Translations under genes and position numbers: made by a program
Shown: in pieces, positions 57,245-64,000 of the stretch
Layout: the number at the start of each line of letters is the position of its first letter
Numbering within the stretch: position 1 is the first letter of the stretch
Notes under the pieces: generated by a model
The model's input: only the letters and a program-made list of their open reading frames with translations
Databases searched by the model: none
Told to the model about the DNA's origin: nothing
DNA from: Eubacterium multiforme
GTDB taxonomy: Bacteria; Bacillota; Clostridia; Clostridiales; Clostridiaceae
Reading direction: 5' to 3'
DNA: 64,000 nt
NCBI RefSeq assembly: GCF_030813415.1
Contig: NZ_JAUSUF010000012.1
Span: 36,622-100,621, forward strand

Positions 57245-57562
57245 GTTATTTTTACCATTATTATATTTTATTCTTCCCCCATTAATTATTTTTAAACATA
57301 ATACCCTTATTAAATAATATTTCAAAACATTTTAAAGTTCAATGTTGCTATTTTAATAATATTATTATGTTTATATCACATTTCTACAAATTATATTATT
57401 TTTTTTAAATATTTATTCATTAATTATTTAAATTTCAGAGTATAATATACGGATTTTTCATTTAAAATCATTTTGGTTTATAATAATATTTCCTTTAATA
57501 CTTGTAACCAAGCCATTTTTAGTTTTATAATAGATAAGTGCCATTTTTTAATTTGTAAAGTA

Positions 57563-57709
57563 TTGACATTTCTAAAATTTGGTAGTATATTAATTATTGT
57601 AGTATTTAATAGTAAAATTTGTAGTTAAATAAAACTTAATATTTTTACTGTTGACTTTAAATTACAATTTTGGTAAGATAACATAGTAAATTGTCGAATA
57701 TTGCAGAAT
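57563..57709 (+). promoter_or_regulatory. abrB promoter and Spo0A boxes
   Basis: TTGACA (57563-57568), 17 bases and TATATT (57586-57591) form the promoter. About 100 bases downstream in the leader is TTGTCGAATATTGCAGAAT (57691-57709). It has a perfect 0A box (TGTCGAA) followed one helical turn later by TGCAGAA. In Bacillus, Spo0A~P represses abrB through boxes downstream of the promoter; this layout is alike. Confidence 0.65.
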
Positions 57710-57756
57710 CCTGTAAGTTCGATATTAAATGTATATAATTTAAGGAGGAAACTTTT

Positions 57757-57996
57757 ATGAAATCAACAGGTGTAGTTAGAAGAGTAGATGAATTAGGAAG
57801 AATAGTTATTCCTATAGAGTTAAGAAGAACTCTAGATATAGCAGAGAAAGATGCTTTAGAAATATATGTAGACGGTGAACAAATCATTCTTAAAAAGTAT
57901 GAACCAGCTTGTATTTTCTGTGGAGACGCTAGAGACGTTGTAAACTACAAAGGAAAGAACATCTGCAAAAACTGTTTAGCTGAATTAAAGAGATAA
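57757..57996 (+). CDS. abrB: AbrB family transition-state regulator
   Basis: This 79-residue DNA-binding protein has the swapped-hairpin AbrB domain (STGVVRRVDELGRIVIPIEL, residues 3-22, then EKDALEIYVDGEQIIL). Its C-terminal half has four cysteines (CIFCGDA and CKNC) that could bind metal. Bacillus AbrB has one cysteine, so a zinc-binding tail is a clostridial variation. In Bacillus, AbrB represses stationary-phase and sporulation genes. In clostridia similar proteins affect sporulation and solvent or toxin formation. The ATG follows AAGGAGGAAACTTTT. Confidence 0.92.
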   Translation: MKSTGVVRRVDELGRIVIPIELRRTLDIAEKDALEIYVDGEQIILKKYEPACIFCGDARDVVNYKGKNICKNCLAELKR

Positions 57997-58050
57997 GATT
58001 AAAATAAGCATTATTTAAATTAAATTTATTTAAAAAAGCATTAAAGATAT

Positions 58051-58075
58051 AAAAACATTCCCCTAAAATGTTTTT
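58051..58075 (+). terminator. abrB terminator
   Basis: AAAACATT pairs with AATGTTTT across a short loop and is followed by T on the plus strand. Confidence 0.65.
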
Positions 58076-58088
58076 ATATGTTACCATA

Positions 58089-58119
58089 AAAAAACCACTG
58101 AGGCTATTCAGTGGTTTTT
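58089..58119. terminator. Bidirectional hairpin between abrB and rsmI
   Basis: AAAAACCACTGA and TCAGTGGTTTTT form a perfect 12-bp stem with a six-base loop. Confidence 0.8.
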
Positions 58120-58136
58120 GGTTTATCTATAAAAAA

Positions 58137-58157
58137 AGACCAGAATAAATCTGGTCT
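58137..58157 (-). terminator. rsmI terminator
   Basis: AGACCAGA/TCTGGTCT stem with a T run on the minus strand directly after rsmI. Confidence 0.8.
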
Positions 58158-58181
58158 AATTATATTTCTACTTTTATAAAT

Positions 58182-59027
58182 TTATAAGTTAGTTGAAAAT
58201 TTGTATACTTCATTTTTAGGTAATTTTCTATCCTTTGCAACCATTTTTATGGAATCTTTTTTGCTGAATCCATCTTCCATATATTTAATTATATGATCTT
58301 CAATAGATAATCCTTCCCAACTTGCTCTACTTTCTCTTTCAATTTCTTCTTCACTTAATCCATCTAAAACAAGTACAAATTCACCTCTTGGAGAATTATT
58401 TTTAAAATGTTCTATTACTTCTGAAACTTTTCCTCTAACTATTTCTTCATGCATTTTTGTAAGTTCTCTACAAGCTGCAATATTTCTATCTCCAAAACTA
58501 TCTAATAAAAAAGTTAATGTACTTAATAATCTATGAGGTGCTTCATAAAAAATCAAAGTTTCCTTTTGATTTTTTAATTCTTCTACTACAATTTTTCTTG
58601 ACTTAGTATCCCTTGGAATAAATCCTCTAAAGGTAAAAGCACTGCTATCTAATCCTGAATATATTAAAGCTGTTGCAAAAGCTGTTGCTCCAGGTAAAAC
58701 CTCAAAATCAAGTCCTTCTTCAATGCACTTTTTAACTATAACACTTCCAGGGTCTGAAATTCCTGGCATCCCAGCATCACTTACTAGTGCAATTTTTTCC
58801 CCATCTCTTAATCTATTTAATATTTCATCACTTTTTCCTTGTTCATTATGCATATGATAACTTATTAAAGTCTTTTTTATATTAAAATGATTTAATAATT
58901 TTATTGTTTGTCTAGTATCCTCTGCAGCAATTACATCTGCATTTTCTAGAGCTTCTAATGATCTTAATGTTATATCCTTTAAATTACCTATAGGAGTAGG
59001 TACTAAATATAGCTTTCCTTCACTCAT
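58182..59027 (-). CDS. rsmI: 16S rRNA 2'-O-ribose C1402 methyltransferase
   Basis: This 281-residue protein is of the tetrapyrrole-methylase fold and methylates the ribose of 16S rRNA C1402. Hallmarks are LYLVPTPIGNLKDITLRSLEAL, AAEDTRQTIKLLNHF, SDAGMPGISDPG, and IFYEAPHRL. Length is typical. The TrmN6-like methylase gene ends six bases upstream, so the two are cotranscribed. The start ATG is at 59025-59027 with AGAAAATGAGTGAAGG as its context (weak ribosome binding site, consistent with coupling). Confidence 0.95.
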   Translation of the reverse strand: MSEGKLYLVPTPIGNLKDITLRSLEALENADVIAAEDTRQTIKLLNHFNIKKTLISYHMHNEQGKSDEILNRLRDGEKIALVSDAGMPGISDPGSVIVKKCIEEGLDFEVLPGATAFATALIYSGLDSSAFTFRGFIPRDTKSRKIVVEELKNQKETLIFYEAPHRLLSTLTFLLDSFGDRNIAACRELTKMHEEIVRGKVSEVIEHFKNNSPRGEFVLVLDGLSEEEIERESRASWEGLSIEDHIIKYMEDGFSKKDSIKMVAKDRKLPKNEVYKFSTNL

Positions 59028-59033
59028 TTTCTG

Positions 59034-59789
59034 CTATTTCTCCCCTCTGTTATAAATTCTATTTATTTCATCTGAATAACTTCCATCTTCATTATATACA
59101 TAAAGAGGAGCATCCCATTTTAAAAATGCTTTTCCATCTCTTTGACCTTCAACTAAAACTATATTTGGTGCTTTATTTTTATTTGGATGAACCATCTTTA
59201 TTCTTTTAGGCTCTATCTTATAAGCTCTCATAATAGTAATTATGTCAGCAAGTCTTTCTGGTCTATGAACCATAAACAACCTTCCATTATCCTTAAGAAC
59301 AATCCTTGCAGCCTTTATTACATCTTCTAAATTGCACAAAACTTCATGTCTTGCAATTGATAATTTATCTGAAGGATTAACTATTCCTGAATTATTTAAT
59401 TTATATGGAGGATTAACAGTTACTACATCAACCTTTTCTAATGTTTTTAGAAAATCTGTATCCTTTAAATCTCTATGTATAAAATTAATATTATCTATTT
59501 CATTTAATAATACACTTCTATTAGCCATTTCTACCATATCTTCTTGCACTTCAATTCCAATTATATTCTTTGGAGAATACTTACCATAGCTTAAAAATGG
59601 TACTATTCCAGTTCCAGTACAAAAATCTATAACACTATGCTTTCTTTTGATATTTGAAAAATCTGAAAGAAGTACAGCATCAACGCCAAATCTAAATCCA
59701 TCATTTTTTTGTATAAGCATTAATCCTTTTAACTGTAAATCATCAACACTTTCATTTTCTTTTATTTTAACATTATTGTTTATCGCCAT
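59034..59789 (-). CDS. tRNA1(Val) (adenine(37)-N6)-methyltransferase-like protein
   Basis: This class I SAM methyltransferase of the TrmN6/YfiC group shows FRFGVDAVLLSDF near residue 35, IDFCTGTGIVPFL (SAM-binding) at about 60 and VDVVTVNPPYKL (NPPY catalytic motif for N6-adenine methylation) at about 130. It probably methylates A37 of a tRNA, by family. The first in-frame ATG overlaps AGAAGG and is too close; I use the ATG four codons later (59787-59789). The alternative begins at 59801. It precedes rsmI by six bases in one operon. Confidence 0.87.
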   Translation of the reverse strand: MAINNNVKIKENESVDDLQLKGLMLIQKNDGFRFGVDAVLLSDFSNIKRKHSVIDFCTGTGIVPFLSYGKYSPKNIIGIEVQEDMVEMANRSVLLNEIDNINFIHRDLKDTDFLKTLEKVDVVTVNPPYKLNNSGIVNPSDKLSIARHEVLCNLEDVIKAARIVLKDNGRLFMVHRPERLADIITIMRAYKIEPKRIKMVHPNKNKAPNIVLVEGQRDGKAFLKWDAPLYVYNEDGSYSDEINRIYNRGEK

Positions 59790-59904
59790 ACTTTTCTTCA
59801 TCCTTCTATTTTAAATTTCTTTTTAATTATACATTAACAAAAATTACTTCTCAACATACTTATTATCTTAATTAATCTATATGATTTTCTAAAAAGCAAA
59901 ACAA

Positions 59905-59932
59905 AAAGACCTTAGAAAAACCTAAGGCCTTT
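59905..59932 (-). terminator. Terminator after the NlpC/P60 gene
   Basis: AAAGGCCTTAG and CTAAGGTCTTT pair with one mismatch and TTT follows on the minus strand. Confidence 0.8.
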
Positions 59933-59953
59933 ATATTTTACTATAATTAATTT

Positions 59954-61231
59954 TTAGTTTAATATTCTTCTTGCTGCGTAGAAACTCCATATTGGTGATA
60001 CTTTAACTACATCTCCAGTTTGAGGTGCATGAATTATGCTTCCTCCACCAACGTATATTCCAACGTGATGAGTACTTGGGAATACTAAATCCCCTGGTTG
60101 AAGTTGTGATCTTGATACAGCTCTTCCTGCTCCAATTTGATCATAAGTAGTTCTACCTATTCCAACACCTGCAGCTTTACGATAAACATAACTTGTAAAT
60201 CCTGAACAATCAAATGTGTTAGGGCCTGTTGCTCCCCAAACATATTTAGCTCCTAAATGTCTATATGCTTCATTTATTATAGCTGAAGTACTTCCATTAT
60301 GAGTTGAACCTCCACCGTTTGATGATCCACTATTTGATGAGCCACCATTTGATGAAGAACTAGCTGATCCGCCTCTATTTGGAGAACTTTGTGATGCAGC
60401 TTCTTGTTTTTGTGATATTGCACTATTTCCCTTTGAAATTGCTGATTCTATTTCAGAAATTACAGTTGGGCTCTTTATTTGATTATTTTTAATATCTTTT
60501 AATTGAGATACTGCGCTCTTTAAAGCATCAATTGAACTGCTTGAACTATTAATAACAGCTAATTGACCTGATATTATTTGTCTTTCAACTCTTGAAAGAT
60601 ATTTAGCATCAAAATCTTTTTGTTGACTCTTAGCATCATTTATTAATTTCTCTTGTTCACCTTTTAAATTTTCAAATTTACCTAATTCTTCTTTAGTTTC
60701 TTTATTTAATTGTTCTAATTTCTTTCCCTTATCTTGAAGAGAAGTCATTTTAGTGTCTAAGCTCTTTTGGTTATTAACAAGCTCGTCCACAACATTCTTA
60801 TCTAATTGTATTAATCTGTTAGCAGAATCTAATCTACTAATTAAATCTGAAAAATTTTGCGCACCAAAAATTAAAGATATATAACTAGTTTGTCCACCTG
60901 ATTTATAAAGTTCTCTAAGTCTTCCTCCAAGAACTTCCTTTTGTTCAGACATCTTTTCCTTAGTTTGTTCTATTTCTTTTTGAGTAGTACCCATTTCTTT
61001 TTCAGTGTTAGCAATTTCTGTTTTGTTATTTTGTACCTTTTGTACTAATGGTTCTATTTTTGAATTTAAGTCATCTATCTTATTTTGTACGTTTGCTATC
61101 TTAGCCCCTAATTCGGCATATTCGTCTCTTGCTTGGTTTACTTCTTTATTAGTTGGAGTAGCATATGCTGGAATAGCAGAATTTACTACTAACATACCTG
61201 CAATAATTGCAGCAACAATTTTTTTTCTCAT
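59954..61231 (-). CDS. Secreted NlpC/P60 peptidoglycan hydrolase with coiled coil
   Basis: This 425-residue protein has a signal peptide (MRKKIVAAIIAGMLVVNSAI, cleavage near AYA/TP), a long coiled coil (about 27-215) and a Ser/Gly/Asn-rich linker (about 285-315). The C-terminal NlpC/P60 domain has catalytic Cys in NTFDCSGFTSYV and His in HHVGIYVGGGSIIHAP. It cleaves peptidoglycan stem peptides outside the cell. The coiled-coil layout is that of PcsB/CwlO-type hydrolases controlled by FtsEX. The ATG follows AGGTTCTTAGGAACC. Part of that leader can pair with itself (GGTTC/GAACC) near the start, so translational control is possible. Confidence 0.92.
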   Translation of the reverse strand: MRKKIVAAIIAGMLVVNSAIPAYATPTNKEVNQARDEYAELGAKIANVQNKIDDLNSKIEPLVQKVQNNKTEIANTEKEMGTTQKEIEQTKEKMSEQKEVLGGRLRELYKSGGQTSYISLIFGAQNFSDLISRLDSANRLIQLDKNVVDELVNNQKSLDTKMTSLQDKGKKLEQLNKETKEELGKFENLKGEQEKLINDAKSQQKDFDAKYLSRVERQIISGQLAVINSSSSSIDALKSAVSQLKDIKNNQIKSPTVISEIESAISKGNSAISQKQEAASQSSPNRGGSASSSSNGGSSNSGSSNGGGSTHNGSTSAIINEAYRHLGAKYVWGATGPNTFDCSGFTSYVYRKAAGVGIGRTTYDQIGAGRAVSRSQLQPGDLVFPSTHHVGIYVGGGSIIHAPQTGDVVKVSPIWSFYAARRILN

Positions 61232-61300
61232 GAGTTAATCGGTTCCTAAGAACCTCCCCCCCTTTCAAATTCTGTGTCTCCTACTAGAAATACATTTATT

Positions 61301-61333
61301 ATTATATCATCACATCATTAACGGTACAACCGT
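61301..61333 (-). promoter_or_regulatory. NlpC/P60 gene promoter with overlapping inverted repeat
   Basis: TTGTAC (61324-61329), 17 bases and TATAAT (61301-61306) form the promoter on the minus strand. ACGGT-ACA-ACCGT (61321-61333) overlaps the -35 hexamer, where a regulator could act. Confidence 0.6.
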
Positions 61334-61511
61334 AATTTATTACATATTCCTTAAAGTCAACTATTTTTTAAAAAAAGTTTTGTAAATTGCATTAATTTCC
61401 GTAATTGTTTACATAGGAATAACCTAACATTTTCTATTACAAAAAAATACATTTATATAATAACATAAAAATTACAAAATTGTAATACTTTTTGAATAAA
61501 AAATGAACATG

Positions 61512-61540
61512 TTGACAATTGTCCTATTTTTGCATATAAT
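61512..61540 (+). promoter_or_regulatory. tRNA-Pro promoter
   Basis: TTGACA (61512-61517), exactly 17 bases and TATAAT (61535-61540) make a perfect sigma-A consensus promoter 16 bases before the tRNA. Confidence 0.9.
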
Positions 61541-61555
61541 AGACATTGTATTCGA

Positions 61556-61631
61556 CGGGGTGTGGCGCAGATGGTAGCGCGCATGGTTTGGGACCATGAG
61601 GTCGCAGGTTCGAGACCTGTCACCCCGACCA
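61556..61631 (+). tRNA. tRNA-Pro (UGG)
   Basis: A 76-base cloverleaf with CCA encoded: acceptor CGGGGTG/CACCCCG, anticodon arm CATGG-TTTGGGA-CCATG with anticodon TGG, and T-arm with GGTTCGAGACC. Confidence 0.97.
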
Positions 61632-61633
61632 TA

Positions 61634-61667
61634 AAAAAAAGCTATGAATTAATTCATAGCTTTTTTT
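61634..61667. terminator. Terminator after tRNA-Pro
   Basis: A perfect 17-bp palindrome (AAAAAAAGCTATGAATT and its complement) with T run. It serves the tRNA and the small convergent gene. Confidence 0.9.
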
Positions 61668-61672
61668 GTTTA

Positions 61673-61786
61673 TTATTTTTCTTTTTCATCATACTTCTCT
61701 ATGTACTCTCTATCACTACTTGCAGCCTTACATAAAGAAATTGTTATTAATACAATTAAAGCATACCCTAAAATAAACCATATCAT
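61673..61786 (-). CDS. Small single-pass membrane protein (37 residues)
   Basis: A short ORF starts at the ATG complementary to 61784-61786, seven bases after AAGGAG. It encodes MIWFILGYALIVLITISLCK, then a charged tail (DREYIEKYDEKEK). One membrane segment covers residues 2-19 with the tail predicted inside. I do not recognise a family. The good ribosome binding site and the terminator just after support it as a real gene. Confidence 0.65.
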   Translation of the reverse strand: MIWFILGYALIVLITISLCKAASSDREYIEKYDEKEK

Positions 61787-61937
61787 ACTCTTATCTCCTT
61801 TTAATACCTTTATTATTATATATTATTATTATTGACAAAAACATAAATTTTAATTATGTTTGATTGTAAAGATAAAAATAATTAAAATATTTATTTTTTA
61901 ATATATAAGTATTTTTAAATTTTAAGGGAGGCATAAT

Positions 61938-62600
61938 ATGTTACAAAATATAAAAGCCGCAATATTTGATTTAGATGGAACTCTTATTGATTCTATGTGG
62001 ATTTGGGATAAAATAGATGAAGATTATCTTTCAGAAAAAAATATACAAGTTCCTGAAAATTTAAATGATGAAATTGCTCATTTAAGTTTTAATCAAGTAG
62101 CTAAATATTTTAAAGAAAGATTTAATTTAGATGATTCATTAGATGAAATAAAAAATTCTTGGAATACTATGGCATATCATCATTATTCAACTGATATTAA
62201 ATTGAAAAGTGGGGTAAAGGAATTTTTAGATCTTTTAAAAAGCTTAAATATAAAAATAGCATTAGCAACAAGTAACTCACGAGAACTTCTAGAGGCTGCT
62301 TTAAAAAGTAATGGAATATATGATTATTTTGACTCAATAACTCTTACAGATGAAGTAAGCGTTGGAAAACATGAACCAGATGTATATCTATTAGCTGCTA
62401 AGAAGTTAGGGGTAGACCCAAAAGACTGTTTAGTCTTTGAAGATATAATACAAGCTGTTAGAGGGGCAAAAAAAGCTGGTATGAAGGTTATTGCTGTTGA
62501 AGATAGTCGAAGCTTAAATGACAAAGAGAAGCTTTTAATAGCATCTGACAAGTTCATTACAGACTTTTCCGAAATAACAGCTAAAAAAGTGGCAAGTTAA
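61938..62600 (+). CDS. HAD-superfamily hydrolase (beta-phosphoglucomutase-like)
   Basis: This 220-residue protein has the subfamily IA HAD layout: motif I DLDGTLIDS (residues 11-19), a helical cap, motif II ATSNSR (about 110-115), motif III lysine (GKHEPDVYLLAAKKL) and motif IV VFEDIIQAVRGAKKAGM. It likely removes phosphate from a sugar phosphate or shifts it; the substrate cannot be told. The ATG follows GGGAGGCATAAT. It stands alone between the tRNA-Pro locus and a bidirectional terminator. Confidence 0.87.
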   Translation: MLQNIKAAIFDLDGTLIDSMWIWDKIDEDYLSEKNIQVPENLNDEIAHLSFNQVAKYFKERFNLDDSLDEIKNSWNTMAYHHYSTDIKLKSGVKEFLDLLKSLNIKIALATSNSRELLEAALKSNGIYDYFDSITLTDEVSVGKHEPDVYLLAAKKLGVDPKDCLVFEDIIQAVRGAKKAGMKVIAVEDSRSLNDKEKLLIASDKFITDFSEITAKKVAS

Positions 62601-62687
62601 TACATTTATAATTAAGAAATTTATTTTTAATTAATGCATTTTCAATATTTTCCATATAAATTTAATTAAAATTATTTTATATAAAAT

Positions 62688-62721
62688 AAAAAGGTAATTT
62701 TCTTTTGAAAATTACCTTTTT
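62688..62721. terminator. Bidirectional terminator between HAD and parvulin genes
   Basis: A 15-bp stem AAAAAGGTAATTTTC/GAAAATTACCTTTTT with a short T loop. Confidence 0.85.
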
Positions 62722-62734
62722 TAATAAATTAATA

Positions 62735-63478
62735 TTACTTTCTAGTTACTCCATATTTAGCTTCTAATTCTTTTAATACTTCTAAATATTTTTTTTGTTG
62801 TCTTTCTTGCATTAATTGTTGAACAACTGCATCCTTAACTTCTTCAAAAGTCTTTGTAGCTGCTTCATTTTTAGAATCAACTAAAATTAAGTGATATCCA
62901 AATTGTGTTTTAACTGGTTCTGTCACTTTTCCTATTTCTGCAGCGAAAGCAGCATCTTCAAATTCTGGAACCATCATACCTCTACCAAATACTCCAAGAT
63001 TTCCACCTTGTTCTTTTGATGGACAGCTTGAGTACTTCTTAGCAGCATCTTCAAAAGTCATACCGTTATCTATTTCTTCTTTTATCTTAACAGCATCTCC
63101 TTCATTTTCTACTAATATATGTTTAGCTGAAACTGTTGCTTGTTCCATAAATTTGTCCTTGTTAGCTTCGTAGTATGCTTTAGCTTCTTCATCTGTAACT
63201 GTTACTTCTGATAAGATCTTAGCTATAGTCATTTGAGTTAAAATTTCTTTAGCTAAACGTTTTACAGTTTCTTTGTATTCATCAGTTTCGTCTAATTTTA
63301 ATTCGCTTCCAAATTTGTTTAATAATTCAAAAGAAATAACTTGTTCTAATAATTGTTTTCTTCCTTGTTCGTTATCAAACATCGCTTTTCTATCATCTGG
63401 ATATTTTGATATTATTTCATTTAATTCTTTTTCAGTTATTTCTTGTGAACCAACTGTTGCTAATACTTTATTTTCCAT
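62735..63478 (-). CDS. Parvulin-type peptidyl-prolyl isomerase (no signal peptide)
   Basis: This 247-residue protein has an N-terminal helical SurA-like part (about 1-110) and a C-terminal PpiC rotamase domain (about 113-205) with VSAKHILVENEGDA, CPSKEQGGNLGVFGRGMMVPEFEDA and VKTQFGYHLILV. Unlike PrsA it has no signal peptide or lipobox, so it is probably cytoplasmic. It helps fold proteins by isomerising X-Pro bonds. The start follows AAAGGAGACTTTAAA. Upstream lies a group of DnaA-box-like sequences (63602-63665). Confidence 0.92.
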   Translation of the reverse strand: MENKVLATVGSQEITEKELNEIISKYPDDRKAMFDNEQGRKQLLEQVISFELLNKFGSELKLDETDEYKETVKRLAKEILTQMTIAKILSEVTVTDEEAKAYYEANKDKFMEQATVSAKHILVENEGDAVKIKEEIDNGMTFEDAAKKYSSCPSKEQGGNLGVFGRGMMVPEFEDAAFAAEIGKVTEPVKTQFGYHLILVDSKNEAATKTFEEVKDAVVQQLMQERQQKKYLEVLKELEAKYGVTRK

Positions 63479-63601
63479 TTTAAAGTCTCCTTTTCTTTCT
63501 ATATATATTTACTACTTAATTCTATCAATATCTTAATAATTTAACAATCTAAATAATGTAACTTAAAGGTTTCTTATAAAAGTTTTACCTTTTATTTAAT
63601 T

Positions 63602-63665
63602 TTATCCACAGAAAATATTCAAATTGTGGATTTTATCCACATTCAACCTTCAATTTTGTGGAGTA
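63602..63665. promoter_or_regulatory. Cluster of DnaA-box-like sequences
   Basis: Two perfect TTATCCACA boxes (63602-63610 and 63633-63641) lie within 64 bases together with TGTGGATTT (63625-63633) and TGTGGAGTA (63657-63665) in reverse orientation. TGTGGAT-TTT-ATCCACA (63625-63641) is a perfect 7-bp inverted repeat. Confidence 0.6.
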
Positions 63666-63701
63666 TTTTCTTATTATTTTCTAACAAATAATAAGAAAAT
63701 A
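63664..63701. repeat. Perfect 16-bp inverted repeat
   Basis: TATTTTCTTATTATTT (63664-63679) pairs perfectly with 63686-63701 across a six-base loop, between the DnaA-like boxes and the tRNA-operon terminator. It may be a second, weaker terminator. Confidence 0.7.
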
Positions 63702-63732
63702 AAAAAAGATGTTCAAATTGAACATCTTTTTT
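63702..63732 (-). terminator. Terminator of the rRNA/tRNA operon
   Basis: AAAAAAGATGTTCAA and TTGAACATCTTTTTT pair over their full length, with T run on the minus strand, three bases after tRNA-Ala. Confidence 0.9.
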
Positions 63733-63735
63733 ATC

Positions 63736-63811
63736 TGGTGGAGGTAAGGAGATTCGAACTCCTGACCCCCTGCGTGCAAGGCAGGTGCTCTCCCAGCTGA
63801 GCTATACCCCC
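63736..63811 (-). tRNA. tRNA-Ala (UGC)
   Basis: A 76-base cloverleaf with encoded CCA: acceptor GGGGGTA/TACCTCC, anticodon arm CCTGC-CTTGCAC-GCAGG with anticodon TGC, T-loop GTTCGAATC. Confidence 0.97.
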
Positions 63812-63823
63812 AGAAATTTTGTA

Positions 63824-63899
<76 letters not shown>

Positions 63900-63907
63900 A
63901 CACTATA

Positions 63908-64000
63908 CCTGGCAACGTCCTACTCTCCCACACGGTCTCCCATGCAGTACCATCGGCGCTATAGAGCTTAACTTTCCTGTTCGGAATGGGAAGGAGTGTT
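63908..64000 (-). rRNA. 5S ribosomal RNA (3' part)
   Basis: The minus strand reads as the 3' part of a 5S rRNA, with TTCCGAACAGGAAAGTTAAG and the end GGGAGAGTAGGACGTTGCCA. The 5' end lies outside the window. It is the distal part of an rRNA operon followed by two tRNAs. Confidence 0.93.

Larger units (their letters stand above)
57179..57756. other. Intergenic region with two divergent promoters
   Basis: This 578-base AT-rich stretch holds the DUF1836 promoter at one end and the abrB promoter with a 165-base leader at the other. Between about 57250 and 57560 I see no ORF or clear hairpin. Confidence 0.5.
61232..61555. other. Divergent region between the hydrolase and tRNA-Pro
   Basis: It holds two divergent promoters listed separately. 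The rest is AT-rich with no ORF. I see no recognisable riboswitch. Confidence 0.5.

Noticed and set aside
61232..61320. c-di-AMP (ydaO) or other riboswitch ahead of the NlpC/P60 gene
   Set aside because: The leader is short after the predicted -10 and shows none of the conserved ydaO core sequence. Only a small hairpin near the start codon is visible.
61380..61430. WalR-type TGTWAH-N5-TGTWAH box upstream of the wall hydrolase
   Set aside because: Single TGTAA half-sites occur, but not at the required spacing, and such words are frequent in this AT-rich DNA.
63602..63665. DnaA-box cluster as the chromosomal origin
   Set aside because: No dnaA, dnaN or recF genes lie nearby and there is no AT-rich 13-mer array beyond the general background.

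Overview
The window is low-GC DNA from a Gram-positive, spore-forming anaerobe of the genus Clostridium. The evidence is very high AT content, strong AGGAGG-type ribosome binding sites, FtsEX/CtpB/PDZ and AbrB-type genes, a glycine-reductase-family selenoprotein, and aspartate-decarboxylation genes. Many proteins read as typical of Clostridium perfringens. That species call is from memory of the proteins, not from a search.

Layout. Positions 1-753 hold the 5' part of a sugar-type ABC ATPase. From 1069 to 28103 runs a housekeeping block, almost all on the minus strand: ftsE-ftsX-ctpB-PDZ-uvrB, then uvrA-FHA-ftsW-pbp-uvrC-murB-rapZ-yvcK. Accessory genes interrupt it: an aspartate decarboxylase/antiporter pair, a Pr6Pr-like membrane protein, a C_GCAxxG_C_C protein and two zinc-ribbon membrane proteins lie between uvrB and uvrA, and a frameshifted TetR gene with a methyltransferase lies between murB and rapZ. 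From 28273 to 36449 are two YitT proteins, a split transketolase, mazEF, a LolA/GerS-like protein, nnrE/D, acpS and a small DUF6514-like gene. From 36719 to 44240 is a six-gene envelope operon (VTC, DUF4956, CotH, glycosidase-like, HEAT, GT2 glycosyltransferase). From 44661 to 50772 are ssb, galE, yihY, an aldose epimerase, an XPD-like helicase with a nuclease domain, and a tiny YvrJ gene. From 50937 to 56404 is a glycine-reductase-type cluster: transporter, selenocysteine-containing GrdB, GrdE, a TetR regulator and GrdX. From 56591 to the end are a DUF1836 protein, AbrB, rsmI, a TrmN6-like methylase, an NlpC/P60 hydrolase, tRNA-Pro, a HAD hydrolase, a parvulin, and the end of an rRNA operon (5S, tRNA-Phe, tRNA-Ala).

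How the genes work together. The housekeeping block joins nucleotide excision repair (uvrABC, with a LexA-like box at uvrA) with wall synthesis and division. The Grd cluster looks like a regulated import-and-reduction unit for a glycine-, sarcosine- or betaine-like substrate. It contains only the substrate-specific component B and no grdA, grdC or grdD. Two matching GTTATC-N2-GATAAC palindromes sit in its promoter and leader next to a TetR gene. The VTC-CotH-GT2 operon looks like a machine for making or anchoring a surface polymer.

The strongest points for a second look are the recoded UGA in grdB with its hairpin, the component-B-only Grd cluster, the VTC/CotH/GT2 operon, a Spo0A-box-like 19-mer present at abrB and at a second locus, a likely AUU start for uvrC, and a perfect 15-bp hairpin inside a coding region.
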